Shown here piece by piece: positions 22,795 through 31,671 of a stretch of DNA of 32,289 bases. Below the pieces are notes generated by a model that was given only the letters and a program-made list of their open reading frames with translations, was not told where the DNA came from and ran no database searches. Numbering within the stretch: the first letter of the stretch is position 1; each line of letters opens with the position of its first letter. The position numbers and the translations under genes are program-made. The stretch is from the NCBI GenBank assembly GCA_016934035.1, contig JAFGTP010000045.1, positions 1-32,289 of the forward strand. The letters are read 5' to 3'. Source of the stretch: Fidelibacterota bacterium. GTDB taxonomy: Bacteria; Fidelibacterota; UBA2242; JAFGTP01.

Positions 22795-25700
22795 ATGAAA
22801 AGATTTTGGAGACTTTTAAGTGTGTTTGCTGTGCTGATTGGGAGGATCTTTGCACAGACCACATTGTCATCTGGTGATATTGCTTTTACTGGAATTAACT
22901 CGGATAATCCGGACCAAATATCAATCGTATTTTTAGTTGATATATCAACTGGAACAGAAATAAAATTTACTGATAACGGGTGGCTTGCCACTGGAAACTG
23001 GCGCTCTGGTGAAGGAGTATATACCTGGACTGCAGTTCAATCTTATACAGCCGGAACAGAATTGATACTAAATCCAAGCGGTATAAATTTTGCCTTTTCT
23101 ACAAGTGGCGATCAGGTAATAGCCTACCAGGGAACATCCTCGATGATTGCGGCTATTGATATTGATGGATCGACTGGCTGGCAGGGAGACGCAACCAGTT
23201 CAAACACTTCTGCTGTACCCACTGGTTTAGTAGATGGCACCACTTGTGTCGGACTTGCAGAAACCGATAATGCTTCTTATAATCGCACTATATCATCAGG
23301 AACAAAAGCTGAATTACTGGCTGCAATTAATAATCCGACAAACTGGACATTATCTAATTCAATATTAACACTTTCCAATGCAGGGTTTACTGTCAGTGGC
23401 TCCACTCCAGCCAACACTCTTCCCTCCATCACCAACATTTCACACTTACCTGCGACAGTCCTGTCATCTTCAACTGTTTCAGTCTCCGCTGATGTGACGG
23501 ACACAGACGGAACGATCACAACAGTGGAACTGCACTGGGGCACAACCTCCGGTTCCCTGGGCACGACCATTTCCATGAGCAACGGCGGATCAGGCGACAC
23601 CTACACCACCACCTCCGATATTCCGGCCCAGGCTGAAGGCGTGACCGTATACTATGAAATTGCCGCTACTGACGATGATTCCGAAACTAAAACAACAGCG
23701 GAACAACAGTACGATGTCTCCGCAGCGATAAAAGCGGAACCCAGCAATCATATTCTGAGTTTTACAGCCACAGCCAATGGCAGCAGTACCATCGATTTAA
23801 GCTGGACTGAAAATGACGGTACCGTCATTCCTGACGGCTATTTGATCAAAGCCAGTACAGCTGATAATGTCTCCGCACCCGGCGACGGATCCGCAGTATC
23901 GGACAACTCAACCATTGGCGATGACAGCGGCGCCATCAATATTGCTCACGGCACAACGACCTATTCCTGGACCGGACTAAACGCTTCGACACCCTATTAT
24001 TTTGAAATCTATCCTTACACCAACACAGGCAGCAATATTGACTACAAAACCGACGGGACTATACCCGAAGGCAACGCGACGACTGAAGCTTCATCAGGAT
24101 ATTATTCCGGCATTCCTGCGGGAGCTTCCGGCGATGCGCTGAAGGCAGCCCTGCACAATCTGATCAAAGGGCACACGGAATACACCTATGACCAGGCCTG
24201 GGACATTTTAAAAGAATCCGATAAAGACCCCTCCAACCCGAATAACGTCATTCAGATTTATACTGGCAATTCCGTAGCCAACACCGGCTATCCCATCTGG
24301 AACCGGGAACACGTCTGGGCAAAATCCCATGGCGGTTTTGGAGAAACACCTCCGGCCGGAAGTGACACCCACCATTTACGCCCTTCAGACCCAAGTGTCA
24401 ATTCCACTCGCAGCAATCTTGATTTTGATAATGGCGGCAATCCAGTCAGCGGAACAAGCGACTGCTATGTTGATGATGATTCCTTTGAGCCCAGAGACGA
24501 GGTCAAAGGCGATGTGGCCCGCATGATGTTCTACATGGTGGTCCGTTATGAAGGGGAAGAAGGCTATGACCTGGAACTGGTGGACAATGTCAGCACCTCA
24601 GGTCCGCTTTTTGGAAAACTGAGCACTCTCATTCAATGGCACAGCAGTGATGCACCGGACGATTTTGAAAAAAATCGAAATGAAGTCGTTTACGGATACC
24701 AGGGTAACAGAAATCCCTTTATTGACCATCCTGAATGGGTTGCATCAATATGGGGTGGTGGCACAGGCCCATCCATATCCGCTATCAGCTATCTTCCGGA
24801 AAATCCGGTTTCTTCAGCCGGCGTGACCCTTTCTGCGACAATTACTGACCATGAAAATACCATCAGCGGAGTCACATTAAAATATGGAACCGATGCATAT
24901 AATTTGACCAGTTCTGTCACCATGACCAACACTTCCGGCGATATCTATTCCGGCACGATTCCGGCGCAAAGCCATGGTTCAATCATCTATTACGCCGTGG
25001 AAGCAACCAATGACATACCGGTCACCTCTGTTACCGAAACCGACCATTATCTGGTCTTTGATCCCCAGACTGCGACCTTACCCTATGCTCAGGAATTTAC
25101 AACCGGATTCGGCGATGTTTACAGATACGATGCGGCGGGTGACAGAGAATGGGAAATCTATTCCGGTGGTTATTCCGGCAACTGTGCGAGGTTTACCGAA
25201 TTTAGCGGCTATGCCTATGCCAACGAAGACTGGCTGATCACACCCGGCTTTGATCTGACATCTACAACCAATGAATACCTCTCTTTCATAACCGCCAAGA
25301 ATTACGATCCGCTGCCCTTACTGGTAAAATATTCTACCAATTATGCCGGCATCGGCAATCCTGCCGGCGCCACATGGACCGATATTCCTGCGACCCTATC
25401 TGCAACCAATAACGGTGATGTCTGGATGAGTTCCGGCGACATCGATGTTTCTTCTCTGACAGGTACAAACATCCACTTTGCTTTTGTTTACCAGTCCACC
25501 ACCACAACGAACGGATACTGGAAACTGGACAATATCAGTCTGAGAGTTTTGGATCCGGCTGCCATTGCGCCCACCATCAGCAATATTACCCATACCCCTG
25601 CAGTGCCAATGGATACTGACCCGGTAGTAATATCTGCAACCATCACGGACAATGGAACAATCGCCAATGCCCAGCTGAACTGGGGGCTGATCAGCGGTTC

Positions 25701-27471
25701 TCTGACCAACAGTGTTCCTCTCACAAATGCGGCCTCTTTGTATTCCGGTACAATTCCCGCACAAGCCCAGGGTGCGATTGTATACTACACCATAACAGCC
25801 ACAGACCATGAAAGCAACACCACGACGTCGCCTGAATATTTTTACAACGTGTTTCAACCCACAACAGCGGCTATCCCCTATTCTCAGGTATTTTCCAGTG
25901 ATCTGGGTGACTGGACACCTTATTCCGTCACCGGTGCCCAAACCTGGGTCTTTGAACCCTCCTACGGAAACCCGGCTGGCTGTGCAAAAATGACCGGCTA
26001 CTCAAACGGCAGTTTTATCGAAAATGAGGACTGGTTGATTTCACCGGCTTTTAATCTCGACAATCAGACCGGTGAAGAACTGAGTTTTGACAATGCCTAC
26101 AATTACGCCGGCAACCCGCTGGAATGTTACTACTCCACCGATTATATCGGAGTTGGTGATCCGAACCTCAACGGCACCTGGACCCAACTCACCGGTATTA
26201 CGTGGTCTGTCGGTAATTTCGACTATATCAGTTCAGGAACTATCGATATATCCGGCATCAGCGGTGATTTCGTCTTTTTCGCCTTTAAGTACACCTCCAA
26301 TACCACCGAATGCACCACCTGGGAAGTGGACAACATCACCCTAACTGGCACCAGCACACCACCGCCTCCGCCGGCTATCAACGCCTGGATCAATGAATTC
26401 CACTATGACAATGCGGGTACTGATGCAGGCGAAGCCATAGAGGTTGTTATTGAAAACCCCGGAAGCTATAGTTTAGCAGATTTTCTGATTACCTTGTACA
26501 ATGGAAACGGTGGAGCGTCCTATGACTCTGAAACTTTAGATCACTTTGCAGCAGGATCGACAACCGGTAATTTTACCTATTATAGCGCCAATTTCCCGGG
26601 TTTACAAAATGGTGGCCCTGACGGAATTGCATTAAGTTATAATGGCACACTCATCCAATTTTTAAGTTATGAAGGATCTTTTACGGCATCAGGCGGTGTT
26701 GCAGGCGGACAAACATCGACAGACATCGGCGTCAGTGAGACCGGTTCATCTCCAGCCGGACTATCTCTTCAGCTGATTGGAGCAGGCACCCAATATTCGG
26801 ATTTTTCCTGGAGTGGCCCGATGGCCCAGACCTTTGGATCCGCCAATGCAGGCGGCGATCAGTCGCTCCCGGTCGAACTCTCACAATTCACCGCCACCTG
26901 GGAAAAGGCCACAGTCCTTTTGAAATGGCGCACCGAATCCGAAATCAACAACCTCGGCTTCAATATTTACCGCAGCGCCAATGACGAAGAAAACTACCGG
27001 AAACTCAATATCACCCTGATCGAAGGCGCCGGCAATTCTTCAGAAGCCTATGACTATGCTTATACCGATAGTGATATCATACCCGGTAACCGATACGCCT
27101 ACAAAATCGAAGACGTCAGCAGCAACGGACAGACGGAAATGCACGGACCGGTTACCGTCCAGACAGAAAAAACCGATGATCAGATGGCAAACGCCTACAG
27201 GCTGGGACACGCCTATCCGAATCCCTTTAACCCGGAAACAACCCTCACCTATCAATTGCCGGAAGGATGTACCGTCAAAATCAGCATTTACGACATTCAG
27301 GGAAACCTGGTGAAATCCCTGGTCAATACCTCACAGGCACCAGGCGCCTACAAAGCCACCTGGAATGGAACAGATGACAATCAGATGAGCGTCGGCAATG
27401 GAATATACATCTACCGAATGACCACCAGCACCGGGTACGCCAAAACTGCCAAAGTCATCTTTTTGAAATAA
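22795..27471 (+). CDS. Secreted multidomain endonuclease I with T9SS-type tail
   Basis: A 1558-residue exported protein. The order is: signal peptide (1-20, ending RIFA), an N-terminal beta domain (about 21-205), an Ig-like domain (about 214-307), a fibronectin III domain (about 316-432), and the endonuclease I domain (PF04231, about 435-654) with NREHVWAKSHG (from 503) and DTHHLRPSD (524-532). After that come a second Ig-like domain (661-750), a choice-of-anchor J-like domain (761-917), a third Ig-like domain (924-1019), a second anchor-J-like domain (1024-1183), a proline-rich hinge, a lamin-tail-like domain (1195-1356), a further beta domain (1359-1456, LPVELSQFTATW) and a sorting tail (1469-1558, YPNPFNPETT). 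Endonuclease I cleaves DNA and RNA without sequence preference. It probably acts outside the cell in nutrient scavenging or biofilm turnover. It is much larger than simple endonuclease I (about 235 residues). Confidence 0.88.
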   Translation: MKRFWRLLSVFAVLIGRIFAQTTLSSGDIAFTGINSDNPDQISIVFLVDISTGTEIKFTDNGWLATGNWRSGEGVYTWTAVQSYTAGTELILNPSGINFAFSTSGDQVIAYQGTSSMIAAIDIDGSTGWQGDATSSNTSAVPTGLVDGTTCVGLAETDNASYNRTISSGTKAELLAAINNPTNWTLSNSILTLSNAGFTVSGSTPANTLPSITNISHLPATVLSSSTVSVSADVTDTDGTITTVELHWGTTSGSLGTTISMSNGGSGDTYTTTSDIPAQAEGVTVYYEIAATDDDSETKTTAEQQYDVSAAIKAEPSNHILSFTATANGSSTIDLSWTENDGTVIPDGYLIKASTADNVSAPGDGSAVSDNSTIGDDSGAINIAHGTTTYSWTGLNASTPYYFEIYPYTNTGSNIDYKTDGTIPEGNATTEASSGYYSGIPAGASGDALKAALHNLIKGHTEYTYDQAWDILKESDKDPSNPNNVIQIYTGNSVANTGYPIWNREHVWAKSHGGFGETPPAGSDTHHLRPSDPSVNSTRSNLDFDNGGNPVSGTSDCYVDDDSFEPRDEVKGDVARMMFYMVVRYEGEEGYDLELVDNVSTSGPLFGKLSTLIQWHSSDAPDDFEKNRNEVVYGYQGNRNPFIDHPEWVASIWGGGTGPSISAISYLPENPVSSAGVTLSATITDHENTISGVTLKYGTDAYNLTSSVTMTNTSGDIYSGTIPAQSHGSIIYYAVEATNDIPVTSVTETDHYLVFDPQTATLPYAQEFTTGFGDVYRYDAAGDREWEIYSGGYSGNCARFTEFSGYAYANEDWLITPGFDLTSTTNEYLSFITAKNYDPLPLLVKYSTNYAGIGNPAGATWTDIPATLSATNNGDVWMSSGDIDVSSLTGTNIHFAFVYQSTTTTNGYWKLDNISLRVLDPAAIAPTISNITHTPAVPMDTDPVVISATITDNGTIANAQLNWGLISGSLTNSVPLTNAASLYSGTIPAQAQGAIVYYTITATDHESNTTTSPEYFYNVFQPTTAAIPYSQVFSSDLGDWTPYSVTGAQTWVFEPSYGNPAGCAKMTGYSNGSFIENEDWLISPAFNLDNQTGEELSFDNAYNYAGNPLECYYSTDYIGVGDPNLNGTWTQLTGITWSVGNFDYISSGTIDISGISGDFVFFAFKYTSNTTECTTWEVDNITLTGTSTPPPPPAINAWINEFHYDNAGTDAGEAIEVVIENPGSYSLADFLITLYNGNGGASYDSETLDHFAAGSTTGNFTYYSANFPGLQNGGPDGIALSYNGTLIQFLSYEGSFTASGGVAGGQTSTDIGVSETGSSPAGLSLQLIGAGTQYSDFSWSGPMAQTFGSANAGGDQSLPVELSQFTATWEKATVLLKWRTESEINNLGFNIYRSANDEENYRKLNITLIEGAGNSSEAYDYAYTDSDIIPGNRYAYKIEDVSSNGQTEMHGPVTVQTEKTDDQMANAYRLGHAYPNPFNPETTLTYQLPEGCTVKISIYDIQGNLVKSLVNTSQAPGAYKATWNGTDDNQMSVGNGIYIYRMTTSTGYAKTAKVIFLK

Positions 27472-27492
27472 GCTTTGACTTTTATAAAAATG

Positions 27493-27523
27493 AAAAAGGC
27501 AGGATTTTTTCCTGCCTTTTTTT
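27493..27523. terminator. Bidirectional terminator between the convergent endonuclease and Wzi-like genes
   Basis: AAAAAGGCAGGA (27493-27504) pairs with TCCTGCCTTTTT (27510-27521) across a 5-base T loop. T-runs occur after the stem on both strands, so it can serve both converging genes. Confidence 0.85.
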
Positions 27524-27557
27524 GTTTTATAGTGATTTGCAAAATAAATGACAGCAA

Positions 27558-27577
27558 GCGACAATTCGAATTGTTGC
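27558..27577. promoter_or_regulatory. Long palindrome, operator-like, function unknown
   Basis: A perfect 14-base palindrome ACAATTCGAATTGT (27561-27574) is extended to 20 bases by GC/GC pairs beyond one G-T mismatch. It lies between two convergent genes, where operators are not expected. Confidence 0.4.
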
Positions 27578-27692
27578 ATACACTTTTCAACATTGGATAT
27601 TCTTGCTGAGAATTGTTTTTAATGGCGGGCTGCAAATCCCTATTTCTATAATTTCTTAAAAAAATCCCGTGACATTGATTATCAAAAATATT

Positions 27693-29156
27693 TTAGTAGA
27701 AAAACCCTTTCACAAACAGCAAATCCAGCCCCATTTCAATATTATGCTTATCCAGAAAATCCAGGCGGTTCAGATAATGGCCGCCCTTTTGTACAAATTC
27801 GTAATTCAGATAAATCTTCAAATAATTTTTCGGACGATAGTGAAGCGAGAATTTATTATAAATATTGGAATGGACCGGCCTGGCAGGGAACTCCCTTTTT
27901 TGCAGCAGAAAAATATCCGTTATTTCTGCATCGCCATAACGTCCAAAAATAAATTCATTCGAGATAAAAAGTGGATAAAAATTCCAATAGCCTAATTTCA
28001 ATTGCATTTCTTCACAGGCAACTGCCGGATAGCCAAATCCCAGGCCCTCATAGTGGTAATTTTCCCAGGTCCGCCTCGATTGATAGGTGTCATTCCAGAC
28101 CTTGACATAGGAGAGGTCCGTATTCAGTCCTTTCATCAACAGATCTCCGCTTCTGATGGAAAACATCAAAGCAAACCGGTCCGGATATCGTCCCCGATCA
28201 TTCACACCGGGATCATTGTTTACAATAATATCATCAATCAGAAATTGTCCGTAAAGCGTCACTTTGGATGCCGGCTTATAAAAAACATCCACACACCACA
28301 ACCCGCTCATGCCTTTACCTTCATTACGCTGAACACCATAATAAAAGGTCATGGGGTTGGCAAAAGCCAGCTCAAACTCACGGTCCTGGCCGCCATAGAT
28401 TGCCATTTCAGTCAGCGCAATCTGAAATTTGTCCGAAAAATGCACATCCACACGGTGGCCCATGATATGTTTTGTCACATCAGTAAATTCATTGTAAGTT
28501 GAATCCTTACCCATAAATTCCCTGCCTCGGCCGGCATCTTCCAGACGGCTGTATAAAAGCGAAAACCTGAAAAAATCCGTTCGATAATTGATATCGACGT
28601 GGTCATAAGAATAGGGATGGCTCGAGCGAATTAAACCATAGGAATTAACAGGGCCCCAGTTTTTCTTCATTCTGCCGATAAAAAAATTAAACCTGTTGAC
28701 GGTGATGTCTGCATAGGCGTCATTGACCCGGCCATACAGCCAGTCTTCGGATTCGGAAAGGTCTCCGGCAAAAAAAGGATCGTATTTGTATTTTTTATTG
28801 AGAGTAAACCGATTGCCCAGAATCAAATCATCGTTGCAGTAATGGCCCCCCAGGGTCAGAGCAAACAGATGATGATTGCCCGTAGAATTGACAGTGTAAG
28901 AATTATCATAGTCGGCTAAAAATGATATCCGCTTATCTCCAAATAAATATGCCCAATTTTCAGTCCTGCAGGATACAGGCAATTCCGACAATTTGTAAGG
29001 CTGCTGAAAAACAGAATGAGGCAAAAAAGAACCCTGATTAATCAGATAGTCAATATACTGATAATTAATATGTTCGATATAGACATACTTATTGGTATTC
29101 AAAGCAAAACCCACAGACACGATGAACAAAACCGTGATGACTAACTTCTTTATCAT
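27693..29156 (-). CDS. Wzi-like outer-membrane beta-barrel protein (capsule assembly family)
   Basis: A 487-residue exported protein: a signal peptide (about residues 1-18, ending SVGFA), then many alternating-residue strands rich in Tyr, Phe and Trp, ending in an aromatic residue (VKGFFY) as outer-membrane barrels do. The segment FFIGRMKKNWGP and its context are typical of the capsule assembly protein Wzi family (PF14052), which holds capsular polysaccharide at the cell surface. The assignment is from pattern recognition and is moderate. A neighbouring sugar-transferase gene on the same strand is consistent with a surface polysaccharide role. GAGG (in TGAGGTAACA) is the ribosome-binding site. 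A terminator-like hairpin lies only 16 bases upstream of its start. A general porin or PorP-like protein is the alternative. Confidence 0.65.
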   Translation of the reverse strand: MIKKLVITVLFIVSVGFALNTNKYVYIEHINYQYIDYLINQGSFLPHSVFQQPYKLSELPVSCRTENWAYLFGDKRISFLADYDNSYTVNSTGNHHLFALTLGGHYCNDDLILGNRFTLNKKYKYDPFFAGDLSESEDWLYGRVNDAYADITVNRFNFFIGRMKKNWGPVNSYGLIRSSHPYSYDHVDINYRTDFFRFSLLYSRLEDAGRGREFMGKDSTYNEFTDVTKHIMGHRVDVHFSDKFQIALTEMAIYGGQDREFELAFANPMTFYYGVQRNEGKGMSGLWCVDVFYKPASKVTLYGQFLIDDIIVNNDPGVNDRGRYPDRFALMFSIRSGDLLMKGLNTDLSYVKVWNDTYQSRRTWENYHYEGLGFGYPAVACEEMQLKLGYWNFYPLFISNEFIFGRYGDAEITDIFLLQKREFPARPVHSNIYNKFSLHYRPKNYLKIYLNYEFVQKGGHYLNRLDFLDKHNIEMGLDLLFVKGFFY

Positions 29157-29172
29157 TGTTACCTCATAAAAT

Positions 29173-29197
29173 AAAAAAACCCGATAGGACTATCGGG
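29173..29197 (-). terminator. Intrinsic terminator between the sugar-transferase and Wzi-like genes
   Basis: On the minus strand CCCGATA and TATCGGG form a perfect 7-pair stem with a 4-base loop (29180-29197), followed by seven T (29179-29173). It sits 31 bases after the sugar-transferase stop and 16 bases before the Wzi-like ATG. Confidence 0.8.
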
Positions 29198-29228
29198 AAA
29201 ATAAACATTCAGAATTTGAAACACAAGC

Positions 29229-31196
29229 TCACATGCTGCGGGCTTTTTTAAATAATATATTTTTTATGGCTCGGGTAAAATAAACGACATCCGTAGAAAA
29301 GGGTTTTTTCATCTTTTTTTCAAAATACACTTCTTCGGATCGTACAATCTCATCAAAGGTTTTCGGCATGTCTGCATAATAGGGCGGGACCAAACCGTTT
29401 TTAAACTTGATTCTCAGTTCTCTGACCCTGGGCGGATAAAGACTGAAATAATGCTGACTCAAAGCGCGGGCACCGAAAATACCGATATCACCCTTCAGAT
29501 AGTTATACAATTGGGGCAATTCATCCAGCCAGAATTTCCGCATAATTCGCCCCCATCCGGTGATTCGAAAATCATCCAGTATTTTCCCGGTTTCATTCAG
29601 GCTGTTGAGCTCATAGATATACTCCTGTAAAAATTCCGAATAGGGATACATGGTCCTGAATTTATAGAGGTTGAAGACCTTCCCATTCAAACCCACCCGT
29701 TTCAGTTTGATGATCAGATTGGTCGATGGGGTTTCCCGCAGGGCCGGGAATTTGGATTTCTGGCTGACGAAATAAAGATAATCGCCAATCACATGGGTGC
29801 TGACAACCTTATAGCCACAATAGGTGAGACGGCCCAGGACTTCGGCTTTGGCTATCACGCTTCTTCTGCCCCCCGTCAGCAGATAATGAATTTTATCAAA
29901 AACCGGAACATAGGGAAAAATGCGGTTAAACAAATAATGAAAGGTGTAAAAAAACTGGGCCAGAAATTTGGGATAGGTGCGGTAAAATTTTTCCCGGTGC
30001 AGATCAATCGTCCTGACTTTGGACACGAAGTAGCCACCCGGCACCAGTTTTTTATATACCGTTAAAAAATAGGTGTTCAAAGCGGGAAAATCATTGACAA
30101 TATGCAAATTGATGAGCAGATGCAGGGAATGTTTTTTCAATTCCTCGATATTGAACAGATGTTCCGTATCATAAGTCAGAGTCTGTTCATGTCTGAGTTC
30201 CTGAAGTTTGGGAATGGAGGCAATAAAATCAATCAGGTCCTGAAGGTTTTTGATGGTATTGTTGACCTTCTTGGACTCTACCAGCCGGGTCAAAGTATCA
30301 ATGGCAAATTCCTTATCTTCCAGCACCACGTCATATTCATTGAGCACTTCACTGACATTGATGTTGCCTTCATAATCATCCACTTTCCCTGAAATCCTGA
30401 ATAGCAGATAATACAGAAACACCAGAAAAATCTCTAAAAACATAAACAATAGCAGGAAATAGAAAACCTCAAAATTCGATAAATAGAACCCCCGCATAAA
30501 AAACCGTAAAAAAGCGGACCCGGCCCCGATGAGTACCGTGGATTTCCAGATCGGAGAGATCAGATGCCAGAAATTTTGAGATAAATCCGCTGCATATTTT
30601 CCGGTAATTATGGCATTGCCGATCCACAGGGCGGTCAGTACCAAAAAGGCCTTTTGCATGTCAACATTATTGGCGAAATCCAGTACATCGGCTTTATTGA
30701 GAACCAGAAAGGAAACATACCACAAAGAAAAATCCAGCAGAAACACACCAAACATCAGGCTGATCTTCCTGTTTTTGGCCGATTCCTGCACCAGTTTTTC
30801 CTTATTCAGGAAATACTCAAAAAGATAGGTCAGAGACTCAATCAAGGTGACGATTCCCACAGTGCCAAAAACCAGTAATCTGGAAAAAGTATATAATTTT
30901 AATATCACAATAAAAAATGATACCATGAACAATAAATAGATGCCGGATTTAGCAATAGTCATTAATCCGTGATAAAACCGGACATGGATATTGTGAAGGT
31001 CCTTTAAATTCAACTTTATAAAGAGATTTGAAAGAATGATGATGCCCAGAATTTCCCAGGTATAGCGGTAAGATGAAAAGCCTTTATACTTATAAAAACT
31101 GACCATTAAAAAGGAAATGATAACAATAATCGTATGGATACCAATTGCCTTTAGTTTGTTATTTTTCATTTCACTCATCGTAAACAAAGTATACAT
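29229..31196 (-). CDS. Membrane phosphoglycosyl transferase (bacterial sugar transferase) with half methyltransferase-like domain
   Basis: A 655-residue protein. About seven predicted membrane helices fill residues 1-270. A linker with V-L-N-E-Y-D-V follows, then a region with LLINLHIVNDFPALNTYF and KLVPGGYFVSKVRTID (about 360-405) resembling the second half of a class I methyltransferase. The C-terminus (about 515-655) is a bacterial sugar transferase domain (PF02397) with YKFRTM, LDELPQLYNYLKGD and PPYYADMPKT. The catalytic Asp558-Glu559 pair is intact, so it probably transfers a phosphosugar to undecaprenyl phosphate to begin a surface polysaccharide. The large N-terminal membrane region recalls WbaP-type enzymes, although those carry a CoA-binding-like domain rather than a methyltransferase fold. 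It is a paralogue of the gene at 7266. The start ATG 31196 has GAG six bases before it; ATGs at residues 7 and 10 are alternatives. Confidence 0.82.
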   Translation of the reverse strand: MYTLFTMSEMKNNKLKAIGIHTIIVIISFLMVSFYKYKGFSSYRYTWEILGIIILSNLFIKLNLKDLHNIHVRFYHGLMTIAKSGIYLLFMVSFFIVILKLYTFSRLLVFGTVGIVTLIESLTYLFEYFLNKEKLVQESAKNRKISLMFGVFLLDFSLWYVSFLVLNKADVLDFANNVDMQKAFLVLTALWIGNAIITGKYAADLSQNFWHLISPIWKSTVLIGAGSAFLRFFMRGFYLSNFEVFYFLLLFMFLEIFLVFLYYLLFRISGKVDDYEGNINVSEVLNEYDVVLEDKEFAIDTLTRLVESKKVNNTIKNLQDLIDFIASIPKLQELRHEQTLTYDTEHLFNIEELKKHSLHLLINLHIVNDFPALNTYFLTVYKKLVPGGYFVSKVRTIDLHREKFYRTYPKFLAQFFYTFHYLFNRIFPYVPVFDKIHYLLTGGRRSVIAKAEVLGRLTYCGYKVVSTHVIGDYLYFVSQKSKFPALRETPSTNLIIKLKRVGLNGKVFNLYKFRTMYPYSEFLQEYIYELNSLNETGKILDDFRITGWGRIMRKFWLDELPQLYNYLKGDIGIFGARALSQHYFSLYPPRVRELRIKFKNGLVPPYYADMPKTFDEIVRSEEVYFEKKMKKPFSTDVVYFTRAIKNILFKKARSM

Positions 31197-31394
31197 AAAA
31201 CACTCTTGATAATCAACTTAATAAAAATATAAAGCCGCAAATTTTGGATAAAGATAAAAACACCAAAGAATGTTTTCAAGTTTTTTGTAATAATTTTATT
31301 TTTTATTGTCTCTTTGTTAAAAAGTATCAACGCAATTTTGATAAAATGCCCTTTACACAAAATATCTGACAGGCCCTCTTATGGAATCGGTTTG

Positions 31395-31670
31395 CTAAAT
31401 GATTTTCACACCATGCCTGTGGATATGTTCTATTAAATTACGATTGGATACTTTATCTAAATTAATTACATCAAAAAAATATGGCAGCCTTGACTCTTCA
31501 TTTAAAAAATAAGAAACGGGCTTTTCATCACCAATTATCGCTAAATCAACATCACTTCCCGGTTTATATGTTCCAAGCACCCTGGAACCAAAAATATAGG
31601 CTCGCAACACATTATTTTTTTTTAAAACAGAGATTAACTCATTGTATTCCATCTGACTCAATCCAAACAT
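31395..31670 (-). CDS. mntA: MntA-type minimal nucleotidyltransferase antitoxin
   Basis: A 91-residue minimal nucleotidyltransferase of the DNA polymerase beta fold. The GSX10DXD active-site motif is exact: G28-S29, then ten residues, then D40-V41-D42 (FGSRVLGTYKPGSDVDLAI). In the studied HepT-MntA systems this enzyme attaches AMP units to a tyrosine of the HEPN partner and so neutralises it. The gene starts one base after the hepT-like stop codon (TAG T ATG), so the two are co-translated, in the same order as the characterised Shewanella pair. The DNA is AT-rich compared with the core genes, as usual for mobile toxin-antitoxin modules. A solitary HI0073-like protein would have the same motifs, but the paired HEPN gene favours an antitoxin. 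Confidence 0.85.
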   Translation of the reverse strand: MFGLSQMEYNELISVLKKNNVLRAYIFGSRVLGTYKPGSDVDLAIIGDEKPVSYFLNEESRLPYFFDVINLDKVSNRNLIEHIHRHGVKII

Positions 31671-31671
31671 A

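Noticed and set aside
25396..25941. A minus-strand frame of 181 codons within the endonuclease gene
   Set aside because: It is antisense to repeated beta domains, with abundant Cys and Arg typical of reversed reading. No family is seen.
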